A stretch of DNA of 24,869 nt, taken from the IMG/VR virus record IMGVR_UViG_3300001213_000203, positions 1-24,869 of that record; one strand, 5' to 3'. Origin of the DNA: a virus. The notes under the pieces are model-generated. The model saw only the letters and a program-made list of their open reading frames with translations, made no database searches and was not told where the DNA came from. The position numbers and the translations under genes were made by a program. Positions 6,290 through 14,498 of the stretch are shown here, piece after piece; the stretch's first letter is position 1; each line of letters opens with the position of its first letter.

Positions 6290-7402
6290 TCAGAATTTTT
6301 CTATTGCCACACCAATTCCAGATCCACCTGTTCCTCCACTATAACCTCCACTAGCTCCGGCACCTGAAGTTCCAGCGGCACCGATGACATATGGATAGCT
6401 TCCCGATGGTGATGGAATCGAAGCAAAAATGAATCCTCCGGCACTTCCTCCGGTTCCTCCGGTATTTCCGATCACTCCGGTCCGAACGACTGTTCCACCG
6501 CCGCCGCCACCTGATCCTGAATTAGTGGCACCATTGGTTCCGAGTGCTGAGACTTGTCCACCGCCGCCGCCGCCCCAAGGGCCTGATGCTCCACTTCCAC
6601 CGCCCGCATACCAATTGGTAACTCCACCATCGAGAGTGTCTGGAACAGTCCCGGTTCCTCCGGGTAAAGCAATCGTTGTAAGTGCAGGAGAATTGACTGT
6701 AACGGTCCCTCCGGCTGTAGCTGGAGATCCAGCTGCTCCTCCGCCGCCGCCGCCATTGGCGATCAATAGAGATGTTCCAAAGGTTGAATTACCTCCGGTT
6801 CCACCTGCGCCGCCTCCTGAAATAGCGCCGCCGCCGCCGCCGCCTCCACCAACAAGATAAACTTGAGTCTCAACAGGTTTTCGAAATGCATAAAAAGTAA
6901 GCGTTGCATCGCCTGTTCCACTTGATTTCGTGAGGACCCCTGAATATCCAGGATCACCTGTTCCAGTGGTTCGAAGAATTGTTCCTGCACTGATTGTCGT
7001 GACGACAGTGAAACTGAATGTCGAATTCGTGTAGACCGCCGATGCCGTCGCGTTTCCAGCGGCGATGAAAAAATAATAGGTCGTGTTGTGATTTCCTGAT
7101 CCTGAAAGATATCGATTGATCACAGGGCTCAACGGATAAACAGCCGCATAGATTTGAGAGAGAAGTTTTGCCGGTGTGGCATCATCCAAAATATCAGTAT
7201 TTGTCTTTTCACCGATATATTGAGCAAGTTGAGCCGTGATGTAACTTGATTGTCGAATGGCTTTATTGACCAATTTTGAACTTGCGACCCCTGGTTTATT
7301 TCCGCTCGTTCGGTCCGTCGAAGCCAAATATTCAGATTCAGTTAATAGATTCGTGCCAGTGTCTGTCGCGCAAAAATCCAGAAAATTATTCGTAATCGTC
7401 AT
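6290..7402 (-). CDS. Glycine-rich tail fibre / receptor-binding protein
   Basis: A 370-residue fibre. Residues 1-90 form a helical N-terminal module (NNFLDFCATDTGTNLLTESEY...NKAIRQSSYITAQLAQYIG) of the kind seen at the start of phage tail fibres. A beta-rich middle (about 95-180) follows. The end, from VYLVGGGGGGGG at about 184 to 370, is a long glycine-rich domain with many GGGG and GGxGG runs. The long glycine runs recall the adhesin gp38 of phages such as S16, where polyglycine helices carry the receptor-binding loops; homology is not shown here. It is preceded by AAAGGAG and comes last after the baseplate genes, the usual place for host-recognition genes. It probably sits at the baseplate or fibre tip. 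Confidence 0.75.
   Translation of the reverse strand: MTITNNFLDFCATDTGTNLLTESEYLASTDRTSGNKPGVASSKLVNKAIRQSSYITAQLAQYIGEKTNTDILDDATPAKLLSQIYAAVYPLSPVINRYLSGSGNHNTTYYFFIAAGNATASAVYTNSTFSFTVVTTISAGTILRTTGTGDPGYSGVLTKSSGTGDATLTFYAFRKPVETQVYLVGGGGGGGGAISGGGAGGTGGNSTFGTSLLIANGGGGGGAAGSPATAGGTVTVNSPALTTIALPGGTGTVPDTLDGGVTNWYAGGGSGASGPWGGGGGGQVSALGTNGATNSGSGGGGGGTVVRTGVIGNTGGTGGSAGGFIFASIPSPSGSYPYVIGAAGTSGAGASGGYSGGTGGSGIGVAIEKF
6495..6849 (-). repeat. Short GGC/GGT triplet tracts in the glycine domain
   Basis: Four separate tracts of the triplet CCG (plus strand), at about 6498-6511, 6561-6574, 6741-6754 and 6826-6843, encode the GGGG runs of the fibre. The uniform codon choice in the runs is striking against the AT-rich surroundings, and the triplet period means length changes would keep the frame. 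Confidence 0.65.
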
Positions 7403-7414
7403 CTAGAACTCCTT

Positions 7415-8077
7415 TTATGTCGACGGAACTGCGATGGACCAAGATCCCTCATTCCATCCTTGAATAAATGAATTTTCAATATCCCAACCAAAAATCGGAC
7501 CGCTATTCACTGGAACGTAATACGTATTGACGTACACTCCTTCAGGCTTCAGGGGAATATATCCTCCTGTCAAAAGAGCGAGAGTCAATGAATCGATAAT
7601 TGCCCCAACCAGAATCACGTCATAGGTCATATTCTGATTATCGGCGATCAAAATACTGATTGTCGAAAATAGCCGAGACCAAATTGCATAGGCTGATTCA
7701 ATCGTTCCATCCCATTGGTTTGCAGCTATTTTTGCCTTCACCAAAAGTTTGTATGCATCATCTGGAAGAACCGTCACACTTGCGGGAAGATCACTCGGTT
7801 GCCATGAGCCGTAATCCCATCCGACTGTGTCTGTTAAGTCCCAAGAAAAATAAATTTCAGTGATCGGAATTTTGATATTCCTCGATACTCCGGCCCATTC
7901 CCCGATGATATCTAATTGGTTACCAACAGCATTATCGATATCGAAAATCGGAATCATTGAAAGAAGTAATTCCTGAACTCGGACTTGGACCGAGACATCA
8001 AGCGAAACCGTATTCACAAAATTCGGTTTGTCTTGATGCTCAGCAATTATGAGTCCTGTGTAATCAATGATTTCCAT
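7415..8077 (-). CDS. Baseplate protein, DUF2612 family (gpI-like)
   Basis: A 220-residue protein with the DUF2612 layout. An N-terminal part has a helix ending LLLSMIPIFDIDNAVGNQLDIIGEWAGVSR, the gpI-like signature for proteins that follow J in the baseplate. A middle part holds DDAYKLLVKAKIAANQWDGTIESAYAIWSRLF, and the C-terminus is beta-rich. It likely forms the outer baseplate and connects the fibre to J. The start is supported by AAGGA before the ATG, and this site overlaps the stop of the J gene. Gene order J, DUF2612, fibre is typical of contractile tails. Confidence 0.8.
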   Translation of the reverse strand: MEIIDYTGLIIAEHQDKPNFVNTVSLDVSVQVRVQELLLSMIPIFDIDNAVGNQLDIIGEWAGVSRNIKIPITEIYFSWDLTDTVGWDYGSWQPSDLPASVTVLPDDAYKLLVKAKIAANQWDGTIESAYAIWSRLFSTISILIADNQNMTYDVILVGAIIDSLTLALLTGGYIPLKPEGVYVNTYYVPVNSGPIFGWDIENSFIQGWNEGSWSIAVPST

Positions 8078-8086
8078 CTAAAATCC

Positions 8087-9265
8087 TTAAGTCACAATGA
8101 ATGTGAAATCAGTGAGTGCGTTACAGTTTGGATATTCATTCCATACAATCGTGATATTCGAAGCTGCAAAAGATCCAGCCCCTTTTTTCAGGCGAATCTG
8201 AGAAATATCATAGGTCTGACTTTGGCTCGCTCCACCCAAGTATGCGGCTGAAAAAAGACGGGTGAGAAGAACACTTTTCCCAATTCCGAAATTATTCACT
8301 TCGGTTGCTACAGCACTTGCGATGAGAGATTCGAAATCTGTTGTCCATCCTGTTTTTGCAGAAAGAGTTATTTCGACTCCAATTTCAGCAACCGTTGGGC
8401 GACTAAACCGAATCACATAGGGCATTCCTTTTGAATCCGTCACACTGATCGGGGTCGTGCCGTAAGTATAGGTTCCAGGGGTTTTATGAATCAAAATTGT
8501 ATTCGCAATCGCTGAATCAGTTCCACCCAAGATCATGATTGCAATACTATGAGGATCCTGACCATTAGCGTCGACTATTCCAGTGTCATTCTCATATCCC
8601 ACACATTGAGTGACTCCGGATAAATTCAAAAGAGATCCAACAGTCCCAGCCAATATTGTCTGAGATGGATCGGCGGTCGATACGGCTTGTCTTGCTCGAA
8701 GTTCAGCATCGCTTTCGACTGATTTTCCGGCGGTTGCAGCACTTGGATTTGTGACGCTCAACCATCCAAGTGTGGGAGTAAAGATGCCTGTAATTGTCCC
8801 TGCTTCGGCATGGATTGCACCTGCATCTTGGGATGTCGCCGTCACAGTTATGGTTCCTGAAATTGGAATTAAAACAGAAGTTGGAAGAACCCATTTTTGT
8901 TTCAAAGTATCGATAGCAATCCCATTGGTAATCAAGGTCCCAACGGTTCCGACCAAGACCAAATCCACTGAGGAATTGGTGGCACTTCCCTTGATGAGTC
9001 CGTTGATTTTTACGACCCTTGCAAGACCTGTCCCTTGAGCCGTCACCGGAGAAAATGAGGCATAGATCGATGCCCCAAGAGCGGCTGTGTCGTAATCTGA
9101 TTTTGCCTGGATAGCGAGGAGTTCACCATCTTGAGAATCAGACCCAAGATAGACATCCGATCCATAAATGGCTTTGTATTGATCAGTCCTCCACTGCAAA
9201 AACGTTGGATAGTCAGCGTAATGATATCCTGTGGAATCTATGTAAACCAAATCAGATAAAACCAT
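8087..9265 (-). CDS. Baseplate J-like protein
   Basis: A 392-residue baseplate wedge protein of the gpJ type. The N-terminus YPTFLQWRTDQYKAIYG...DSQDGELLAIQA and the following helix (AALGASIYASFSPVTAQGTGLARVVKINGL) are typical of J-like proteins. A beta domain follows (about 95-160), then ESDAELRARQA near 190 and a C-terminal region with IRFSRPTVAEIGVEITLSA. J proteins form the arms of the baseplate wedge around the hub. AGGAG precedes the ATG by six bases, overlapping the stop of the preceding gene. Confidence 0.88.
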   Translation of the reverse strand: MVLSDLVYIDSTGYHYADYPTFLQWRTDQYKAIYGSDVYLGSDSQDGELLAIQAKSDYDTAALGASIYASFSPVTAQGTGLARVVKINGLIKGSATNSSVDLVLVGTVGTLITNGIAIDTLKQKWVLPTSVLIPISGTITVTATSQDAGAIHAEAGTITGIFTPTLGWLSVTNPSAATAGKSVESDAELRARQAVSTADPSQTILAGTVGSLLNLSGVTQCVGYENDTGIVDANGQDPHSIAIMILGGTDSAIANTILIHKTPGTYTYGTTPISVTDSKGMPYVIRFSRPTVAEIGVEITLSAKTGWTTDFESLIASAVATEVNNFGIGKSVLLTRLFSAAYLGGASQSQTYDISQIRLKKGAGSFAASNITIVWNEYPNCNALTDFTFIVT

Positions 9266-9274
9266 TTAGGACTC

Positions 9275-9643
9275 CTAAAAATTCACATAGTTAACAATTT
9301 GGACTGTCGTCGGACCGTAAACCGTATTTATGGTCAAATCAGTCACAGCCATTTTCCTAGAATCAGGATCCAAAACGCTCGCGTAGCTTGCAATATCCGT
9401 CACGCCAGTCACAGAAAGAACTCGATTTCGGATTGCTCGATCAGCTTCATCCTTGGACCGTTTTCCAAGAATCTGGGTCATGTAAGGCGTACCTTCATCG
9501 ATATTGAGGAACCATTCCCCTTGCCAAAATAGCAAAGCGGTTTGGACCGCTTGTCCAATTGCCTCCGGCGAATCTTGATAAAAATCTAAAAGGCCGTTGC
9601 CGAAGGTATAGTCTCCCGACGATGAAAGTTTTCGATATCGCAA
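9275..9643 (-). CDS. Baseplate wedge protein, gp25/W-like
   Basis: A 122-residue protein with the shape of gp25/W-like baseplate subunits: a short N-terminal region, a helix (SPEAIGQAVQTALLFWQGEWFLNIDEGTPYMTQILG) and a C-terminal strand pair (RKMAVTDLTINTVYGPTTVQIVNYVNF). Such proteins link the sheath end to the wedge. The start is TTG at 9643, chosen because AGGAGGGG lies five bases upstream and the next Met is inside the conserved region. Its place between spike and J is the expected one. Confidence 0.8.
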   Translation of the reverse strand: MRYRKLSSSGDYTFGNGLLDFYQDSPEAIGQAVQTALLFWQGEWFLNIDEGTPYMTQILGKRSKDEADRAIRNRVLSVTGVTDIASYASVLDPDSRKMAVTDLTINTVYGPTTVQIVNYVNF

Positions 9644-9654
9644 GTTTTCCCCTC

Positions 9655-10326
9655 CTATGGCAATGGTCCGCTTGTGGGACTCCCAGGTGCCGCACTTGTA
9701 TGAGTATGGCCCGTCAAGCTGATCGGAGCAATCGTTCCGAAATGCCCTTGGACATCCCCCGTTGCAGTGATAGCCCCGGCGACTTTCAAATTCCCTGTAA
9801 CGTCAATTTCCGATGGACTGACAAGCTTGATCTTCCCATCATCTGATAACTCGACATAGGTCGTCCCCGCTTTGTTCCTTAACTGGGCTCCGGTCGAACT
9901 CACATTCGGGATGATATTTGGAACTGAACATGGTCCAGGAATGCAAAAACCATCACTTAGATCATGCATCCGAAGTTCCATCGGCCTTTGAACTCCACCT
10001 AATTGCCACCAAGAATCAATGCAGCGAGAAGAAAAAACGACCAAAACCTCATCATCTTTCTTGATCGGAAGAGTGAGAAGAAATCCTCCGGCTTTCGGGA
10101 AACAAATCGGGACATGGATCAGAACCGGAAGATTCACATAGGTCACTTGACCATTTTCATCTGTGACTTGCGCTTGAATGGCGAGTTGGACAGAACAGGT
10201 CAAATTGACAAAATCAACGTCGATGATGATCCCTGGACACGCAGTCCAGACTCCCGACATCAGGCCGTCGAAGGCCAGTCTCAGAGAGTTTTCGAGGTCA
10301 TTATATAGTTGAGAACGATCACCCAA
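9655..10326 (-). CDS. Baseplate central spike, Gp138 N-terminal domain (gpV-like)
   Basis: A 223-residue spike protein. Residues about 25-140 form an OB-fold of the Gp138 type (ACPGIIIDVDFVNLTCSVQLAIQA, then FLLTLPIKKDDEVLVVFSSRCIDSWWQLGG). The following segment (RNKAGTTYVELSDDGKIKLVSPSEIDVTG...) is a beta-helical shaft. The end contains GHTHT, matching the metal-binding HxH tip seen in P2 gpV-type spikes, then a proline/glycine tail. It should be a trimer that pierces the outer membrane. The start is TTG at 10326 with AAAGGAG upstream; the next Met would cut into the fold. Confidence 0.88.
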   Translation of the reverse strand: MGDRSQLYNDLENSLRLAFDGLMSGVWTACPGIIIDVDFVNLTCSVQLAIQAQVTDENGQVTYVNLPVLIHVPICFPKAGGFLLTLPIKKDDEVLVVFSSRCIDSWWQLGGVQRPMELRMHDLSDGFCIPGPCSVPNIIPNVSSTGAQLRNKAGTTYVELSDDGKIKLVSPSEIDVTGNLKVAGAITATGDVQGHFGTIAPISLTGHTHTSAAPGSPTSGPLP

Positions 10327-10340
10327 AATTCACTCCTTTC

Positions 10341-11273
10341 TCAACCATAATTGGTCTGGACAGAATTGATCGGATTGGCTGAGACGTCCATATTCAAGGT
10401 GATCAGATTCGAATACCATTCAGTCCCTCGGGTATCTCCCTGATGCTCAACAACTAGGATGTAATAGACACCGTCTGAGGTATAGGGCGCTGGAGTGTTG
10501 GCCGCACTATTTGGAACTGCGAGGTTGATTTTGAAGTCCTGAACTGAGGCATTATTGATCTCAACACGCCCACCAATCTGCAGATTTGGATTCAGAAGGC
10601 ATTTGATATTCACGCCCTCATTGGTTTGTTGAGGTGTTCCTATCATCCCTGTCTTCGATGTCAGGACGACTCTCTCACCCGGGGCATATCCCTTCTTTGG
10701 AATCATCGTGATTTTCTCATCCTGGATCGACCATGACTTGTCTGAGGTCGAGGCGATGTCTTTCAGGTAATCTCGGGCATTCCCAAACATGACCTTGCCT
10801 CGGGGTAATGAGCTCGTCGGAAAGCTTCCCACATAGCCTTGAGTAACACCCTTTTGAGTCATTGCAGTCGTTGCTGCATTCAGCTGATCGGTCTGTGTCG
10901 TTCCTTGGGCAAGAGTCGAATTAACAATGGCGAAATTGTAAGCATGATCTCCGTCACCGGCGACAATGTCGATAAATGTGTCTGTCGCCGATTCTCGTCC
11001 CAGGATCACCTGTTTGATGTTTCCCTGGAAAATGACGCCGAAATTCCCTGGATAACCGGCCTGTAATATGACCCTTTTGAACTCATCTTTTATTCGAAGT
11101 GCCGTCAAAAGTTCCAGATTGTAGACCCGGATATCAGCGATATTCGGGGTCATTGTGTCTGATCTTTTCACATTGAATTTGATTCGAAGAAATGAAAGAT
11201 CCAGACCATTAAGATCGGTCCCAAAAACAACAAGACTACATACCCTATCATATTGATAATTTTCATCTGTCAT
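10341..11273 (-). CDS. Baseplate hub protein
   Basis: A 310-residue hub-type protein. The N-terminal beta domain (KFNVKRSDTMTPNIADIRVYNL, VILQAGYPGNFGVIFQGNIKQV) and a middle region (RDYLKDIASTSDKSWSIQDEKITMIPKKGY) match phage hub proteins such as P2 gpD/Mu gp44-type and T4 gp27-like proteins. A beta-barrel follows near 200-300, with VYYILVVEHQGDTRGTEWYSNLITL. It should form a trimeric ring between the tail tube and the spike encoded next. The start codon directly follows the stop of the plug gene (TAA-ATG), so coupling is likely. Confidence 0.82.
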   Translation of the reverse strand: MTDENYQYDRVCSLVVFGTDLNGLDLSFLRIKFNVKRSDTMTPNIADIRVYNLELLTALRIKDEFKRVILQAGYPGNFGVIFQGNIKQVILGRESATDTFIDIVAGDGDHAYNFAIVNSTLAQGTTQTDQLNAATTAMTQKGVTQGYVGSFPTSSLPRGKVMFGNARDYLKDIASTSDKSWSIQDEKITMIPKKGYAPGERVVLTSKTGMIGTPQQTNEGVNIKCLLNPNLQIGGRVEINNASVQDFKINLAVPNSAANTPAPYTSDGVYYILVVEHQGDTRGTEWYSNLITLNMDVSANPINSVQTNYG

Positions 11274-11594
11274 TTATGGACTCGTCACAAAATAGAGTTT
11301 TGATTGAACTCCGAGGTTTTCCATCGTTGGAACTTCGAATTGATTTCCATCAGTGTAGATATAGAGCGCCCCACCAAAGTTCAGGTATTCAAGGCCACTA
11401 AGGATATCGATTCCAGTGATCAATGGGACATTGGAAACAATGGAGGTATTCGTGTCTGCATCTGCAAAATCCAAGGTCCATCCCGCTTCAAAGGCATCAT
11501 TCCATTTTGAAGTGATAAGATAGTTTTTCCCAGCAAGAGACATTTGAAAGGATTGAGGAGTGTTTGAAAGCGGAATTTCATAAAGAGTGCTCAT
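11274..11594 (-). CDS. Phage baseplate plug-like protein (Pam3 gp18 type)
   Basis: A 106-residue beta-rich protein with the pattern of the small baseplate plug family known from cyanophage Pam3: LSNTPQSFQMSLAGKNYLITSKWNDAFEAGWTLDF, then IPL/GIDI and a C-terminal LYIYTDG...LYFVTS. In that phage the plug sits inside the hub opening. ATGA overlaps the Dit-like gene. The position between Dit-like and hub genes agrees with this role. Confidence 0.78.
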   Translation of the reverse strand: MSTLYEIPLSNTPQSFQMSLAGKNYLITSKWNDAFEAGWTLDFADADTNTSIVSNVPLITGIDILSGLEYLNFGGALYIYTDGNQFEVPTMENLGVQSKLYFVTSP

Positions 11595-12121
11595 TTAAAG
11601 AATCCTCCGACTCCTTCTTTGATCGCCTGAAGAGCCGATTTCCGACCTGCATTTTGGATTGCGCCTGTGACTCCCGGGAATTTTTGCTTTTGCCGAGGAA
11701 CTGTCGTCGTAGTCACCGGGACGAAAATGACCTCCTGAAAACTTAGAGTGATTGAAAGACAATTTTCAGTAGTCTTATCAGTCGTCTGTCCCAAAGACGA
11801 AATGAGCATATTGTCATAGGTGCGCTTTGGAGTCGTCACTGTGATCGGAGCTCTTGAGCTCTGAAGATCAATTAATTGCTGATAGACCTCAGAAAGAGAC
11901 GTCGACACATTGTCCCTAAAATAGATCACCATCGATAAGGCGGTCGGCTCTTTGAAGGAATGATCAGTGACCGAAGCCCCTTGCTGAACTGGTTGTTTGG
12001 TAATGGTCAGAGTATCGTTGGTGCTTTCTTGCATCACCACATCGACCTCAATAGAGCCGATCATTCTCTTATTGAGTCCAAAAATGCTCGAGATCGAAAT
12101 GGGGACGCTTAGAAAGCCCAT
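11591..12121 (-). CDS. Dit-like phage tail protein
   Basis: A 176-residue protein resembling the N-terminal domain of Dit-like distal tail proteins: IGSIEVDVVMQESTNDTLTITKQPVQQGASVTDH, a central LSMVIYFRD, the RAPITVTTPKRTYDNMLISSL region, and a strand LSITLSFQEVIF. The C-terminal 35 residues are basic. Dit-like proteins join the tail tube end to the hub. The start at 12121 is chosen because GGAGG lies five bases upstream; the frame opens four codons earlier at a TTG inside this site. Confidence 0.82.
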   Translation of the reverse strand: MGFLSVPISISSIFGLNKRMIGSIEVDVVMQESTNDTLTITKQPVQQGASVTDHSFKEPTALSMVIYFRDNVSTSLSEVYQQLIDLQSSRAPITVTTPKRTYDNMLISSLGQTTDKTTENCLSITLSFQEVIFVPVTTTTVPRQKQKFPGVTGAIQNAGRKSALQAIKEGVGGFFK

Positions 12122-12134
12122 GGAACCCTCCAAA

Positions 12135-13391
12135 TCATCTCACAGCCCCTTTCATATTCCGTGTCAGATCAAAGTTAACTCGGGTCTGTTGTTCAGCGAC
12201 AGATCGACCTGTTGAATTCGCATCAGCTGCGCCCGTGACATTGATTTGGGTCTGTTGACTGACATTCACATTGGTTTGTTTTTGATTTGAGATATTGGTC
12301 CCAAGTGGAGCCGGTCGGACCAAGGGTTGAACATTGGACATTTGAGATCCAACCTGATTCTGATCATTTCCACCAAAGAGCGACTTTAGACGTTCTCCCA
12401 CTGTGGCCCCAACGGTTGCTGCAACGCCAACGAGTCCTTTGAAGACTTCCCAGACCTCGCCAAAGACCTTTAGTAGATCCTTTCCAGCTGCAATCAGTGA
12501 ATCAAAGGCCCCGGACCAATCAGTTTTGAAAAGCTTTGAGAAGATATCCCAGACATCTTTTGCGACTTTTCCAAGACCCATCAAAACGTCGAAGACTGAA
12601 CCCATCAGTTTTTTCACAGCCTCAATAGCTGGAAGCATCGGGGTCCAGTCAAACAGGCTTTTCCCGCCTTCTTTGAAGGTCATAAAATCATCGTAAAGGG
12701 CAAGGATTGCGAGAAGTCCCGTCAAAAGCATTCCAAGTGGAGTCGCAAGGAAAGCCAGATTCAAAAGCTTCCACGCGGCAATCACCCCGATAATGACGGT
12801 CGACCATCCGTCAGTGGCCTTGTGAAGCTGATAAAAGAAGTCGTAAACCCTTTGAAGTATGCTCCAAACTCGAGTCCCCAAAATAACTGTCGCTTCAAAT
12901 GCCTTGAAAATGAATTTGATGAACTTCTCGAGCATTGACTGAATTCTAGGCATCGAGGCATATAATTTGCCTCTAAATATATCCATTTGTTTGGTGAGCA
13001 TGGGAAGGAACCTAGATCCCACCGATTTATAAATGGCTTCGAAGGCGAATTTTGTTTTCGCGAGCGACATATTGAACTTGATGGATTCGACGACGACTTG
13101 TCGGAGATTAATTCCGGCGGCTCGATAGGCCTTCAAAAGTTCGTTCCGAAGGACAATGGCCTTGTTTATTGCCGGGGCAATGATTCGATATTCATAACCC
13201 ATCTGTTCAAAGCCTTCGGAGATCTTTGAGATCGACCAAAAAACTCCGGCGGCGGTCGCTTTGATTGAGGCATAAAGAGCCACAATTCGAACTGAGGCAC
13301 TTGTGACGGCTTTATTGAATTTAGAGAGGGAAGCATCATCGACATCAAAGCCGAGACCGACCATAAAAGCTTTGAGTATTTCCCCCGTCAT
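12135..13391 (-). CDS. Tail tape measure protein (short)
   Basis: A 418-residue, mostly helical protein with long amphipathic helices, a strongly hydrophobic segment (about 196-232) that fits the membrane-inserting part of tape measures, and a glycine/asparagine/glutamine-rich C-terminal tail. It follows the frameshifted chaperone pair, the usual arrangement. At the usual 1.5 angstrom per residue it would specify a tail near 60 nm, which is short for a contractile tail. It starts by ATGA overlap with the extended chaperone frame. Confidence 0.85.
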   Translation of the reverse strand: MTGEILKAFMVGLGFDVDDASLSKFNKAVTSASVRIVALYASIKATAAGVFWSISKISEGFEQMGYEYRIIAPAINKAIVLRNELLKAYRAAGINLRQVVVESIKFNMSLAKTKFAFEAIYKSVGSRFLPMLTKQMDIFRGKLYASMPRIQSMLEKFIKFIFKAFEATVILGTRVWSILQRVYDFFYQLHKATDGWSTVIIGVIAAWKLLNLAFLATPLGMLLTGLLAILALYDDFMTFKEGGKSLFDWTPMLPAIEAVKKLMGSVFDVLMGLGKVAKDVWDIFSKLFKTDWSGAFDSLIAAGKDLLKVFGEVWEVFKGLVGVAATVGATVGERLKSLFGGNDQNQVGSQMSNVQPLVRPAPLGTNISNQKQTNVNVSQQTQINVTGAADANSTGRSVAEQQTRVNFDLTRNMKGAVR

Positions 13392-14022
13392 TTCTCATTC
13401 GCCTTTCGATATTGTTCCTCGTTGTAATACTTTACCTCGAGGGCATCATTCATTCTTGCAATATCTTCGAGGTCTAGAGAACAATCTTTTAGGCTTTCGT
13501 ACTTGCAGAGGCCTTCCAGGACTGGCCGTAAGATCCAGTCTTCACCATGAGGCATCGAGGCAAAATTGCCTTCCACTCCCGCGCTTACGACTTTTGCGGG
13601 AGTGCGCTGAAAAAACCCTGCAGGTTGTACATAAAAGCCCTCCCCGCGCACTGAAGCATTGTCGCAAGATCGAGATCCTGAAACATGAGATTTCCATTCG
13701 AGACAAGTCTTGCCCAATTCCCAAACTCAGCCTGCTTCATTTCCACAGCTTCCAGAAGTCCCATCAAAACTTTATCCGAGTCCTCATCTGAAAGCTTTGA
13801 AATCCCGGTAATCACAGGACTCAAGAATTTGGCCAATTGGTCAAACTTCTCCTCCTCAGAATTGGACTTTTTCTTCTTTTGAACTTTTGAGATTTCGGCC
13901 ATGGCGGGGATTAGTTCAGCAAGTATCGGAGCCATTCGTCGAACCAAATGAAACTGTTTGAAGGCATCGATCTTCATCAATTTGAAAGATCGATTGCCTA
14001 TCTTGAACTCATTCTCCGCCAT
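13388..14022 (-). CDS. Tail assembly chaperone, frameshifted long form (GT-like)
   Basis: The long product arises by -1 slippage at 13609-13615. Reading 14022 to 13609, then re-reading base 13609 as the first base of the next codon and continuing to 13388, gives 211 residues: the 138 residues ending LQGFF plus 73 starting QRTPAKVVSAGVEGNF and ending YNEEQYRKANEK. The second frame has no start codon with a ribosome site of its own at a sensible place, and it joins the tape measure gene by ATGA. By analogy with lambda G/GT and the P2 E/E+E' pair, the extension should recruit tail tube subunits while the N-terminal part binds the tape measure protein. Confidence 0.8.
13574..13615 (-). promoter_or_regulatory. 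Programmed -1 ribosomal frameshift site with hairpin
   Basis: The slippery heptamer TTTTTTC (minus strand, 13615 to 13609) is in the required X-XXY-YYZ phase, read as GGT TTT TTC in frame zero. Four bases later begins a perfect 9-bp hairpin, CACTCCCGC paired with GCGGGAGTG (13604-13596 and 13582-13574), with a 13-base loop containing the zero-frame stop. Slippage puts Gln (CAG) after the second Phe and joins the two chaperone frames without a gap. Confidence 0.85.
13585..14022 (-). CDS. Tail assembly chaperone, short form (G-like)
   Basis: A 145-residue, helical protein with a charged segment VQKKKKSNSEEEKFDQLAKFL. The start is supported by AGGAGG five bases upstream of the ATG. Its stop at 13585-13587 lies within the loop of the hairpin following the slippery site. 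Directly after the tube gene and before the tape measure, this is the standard place of tail chaperones, which are absent from the mature virion. The short form is expected in excess over the frameshift product. Confidence 0.82.
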   Translation of the reverse strand: MAENEFKIGNRSFKLMKIDAFKQFHLVRRMAPILAELIPAMAEISKVQKKKKSNSEEEKFDQLAKFLSPVITGISKLSDEDSDKVLMGLLEAVEMKQAEFGNWARLVSNGNLMFQDLDLATMLQCAGRAFMYNLQGFFSALPQKS

Positions 14023-14038
14023 CCAGGCCTCCTAAAGA

Positions 14039-14485
14039 CTACAGCGTACCCTTTCCAAGGATGCTGTTTATTTTGATGAAATCGAATACCCATTCGATCA
14101 TCCCGCCTTCTTTAGCGTATGTCAGATTCGGACGTTTTTTGAAAGCGCCGGCCTGACATGTCGTAAGATCTCCACGTGATGTATCTGTAACTACAATAAC
14201 GTTTTGACCCCAAAGAGAGGGACTTGCTGATTGAAGATCATACATGAGCATTAAATTTCCATTGATCAATGAAGTCTTCAAATAACGAAGTGTTACGATT
14301 CCACCATCACTTGCAATGAGAGAATGCTGGCCCTGACCATCGGCACCGATGGTCATAACGTTCTTGTCTTCAGCACCTTCGATTGTGATTCCCTCTTCAG
14401 CTGCAGCGGCACCCGCTGCGAGGTTGAATGAGCCTCCGGGGCCAACAATGGTCGCCTGAATACTCAAAAAACTATAGACTCCCAT
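14039..14485 (-). CDS. Tail tube protein, DUF3277 family
   Basis: A 148-residue protein beginning MGVYSFLSIQATIVGPGGSFNLAAGAAAAEEGITIE, the typical opening of DUF3277, a family that includes a structural protein of phage KPP10. The rest is alternating strands with a central helix (VTLRYLKTSLINGNLMLMYDLQ) and an end EWVFDFIKINSILG. Tube proteins stack as hexamers inside the sheath. It directly follows the sheath gene, as expected, and GGAGG precedes the start. Confidence 0.85.
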   Translation of the reverse strand: MGVYSFLSIQATIVGPGGSFNLAAGAAAAEEGITIEGAEDKNVMTIGADGQGQHSLIASDGGIVTLRYLKTSLINGNLMLMYDLQSASPSLWGQNVIVVTDTSRGDLTTCQAGAFKKRPNLTYAKEGGMIEWVFDFIKINSILGKGTL

Positions 14486-14498
14486 GTTTCAATCCTCC

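Noticed and set aside
6429-6860. Plus-strand open frame encoding a proline-rich 143-residue protein
   Set aside because: It is the complement of the glycine-rich fibre domain (GGN read backwards gives proline codons), with no ribosome site or neighbours on that strand.
13388-13717. Stand-alone 109-residue gene after the chaperone
   Set aside because: Its first 36 residues are out-of-frame reading of the chaperone gene; the frameshift explains the real part.
13868-13880. Second slippery-like A-rich run (AAG AAG AAA AAG) in the chaperone gene
   Set aside because: The heptamer in phase is GAAAAAG, which does not allow both tRNAs to re-pair, and it lies far from the frame overlap.
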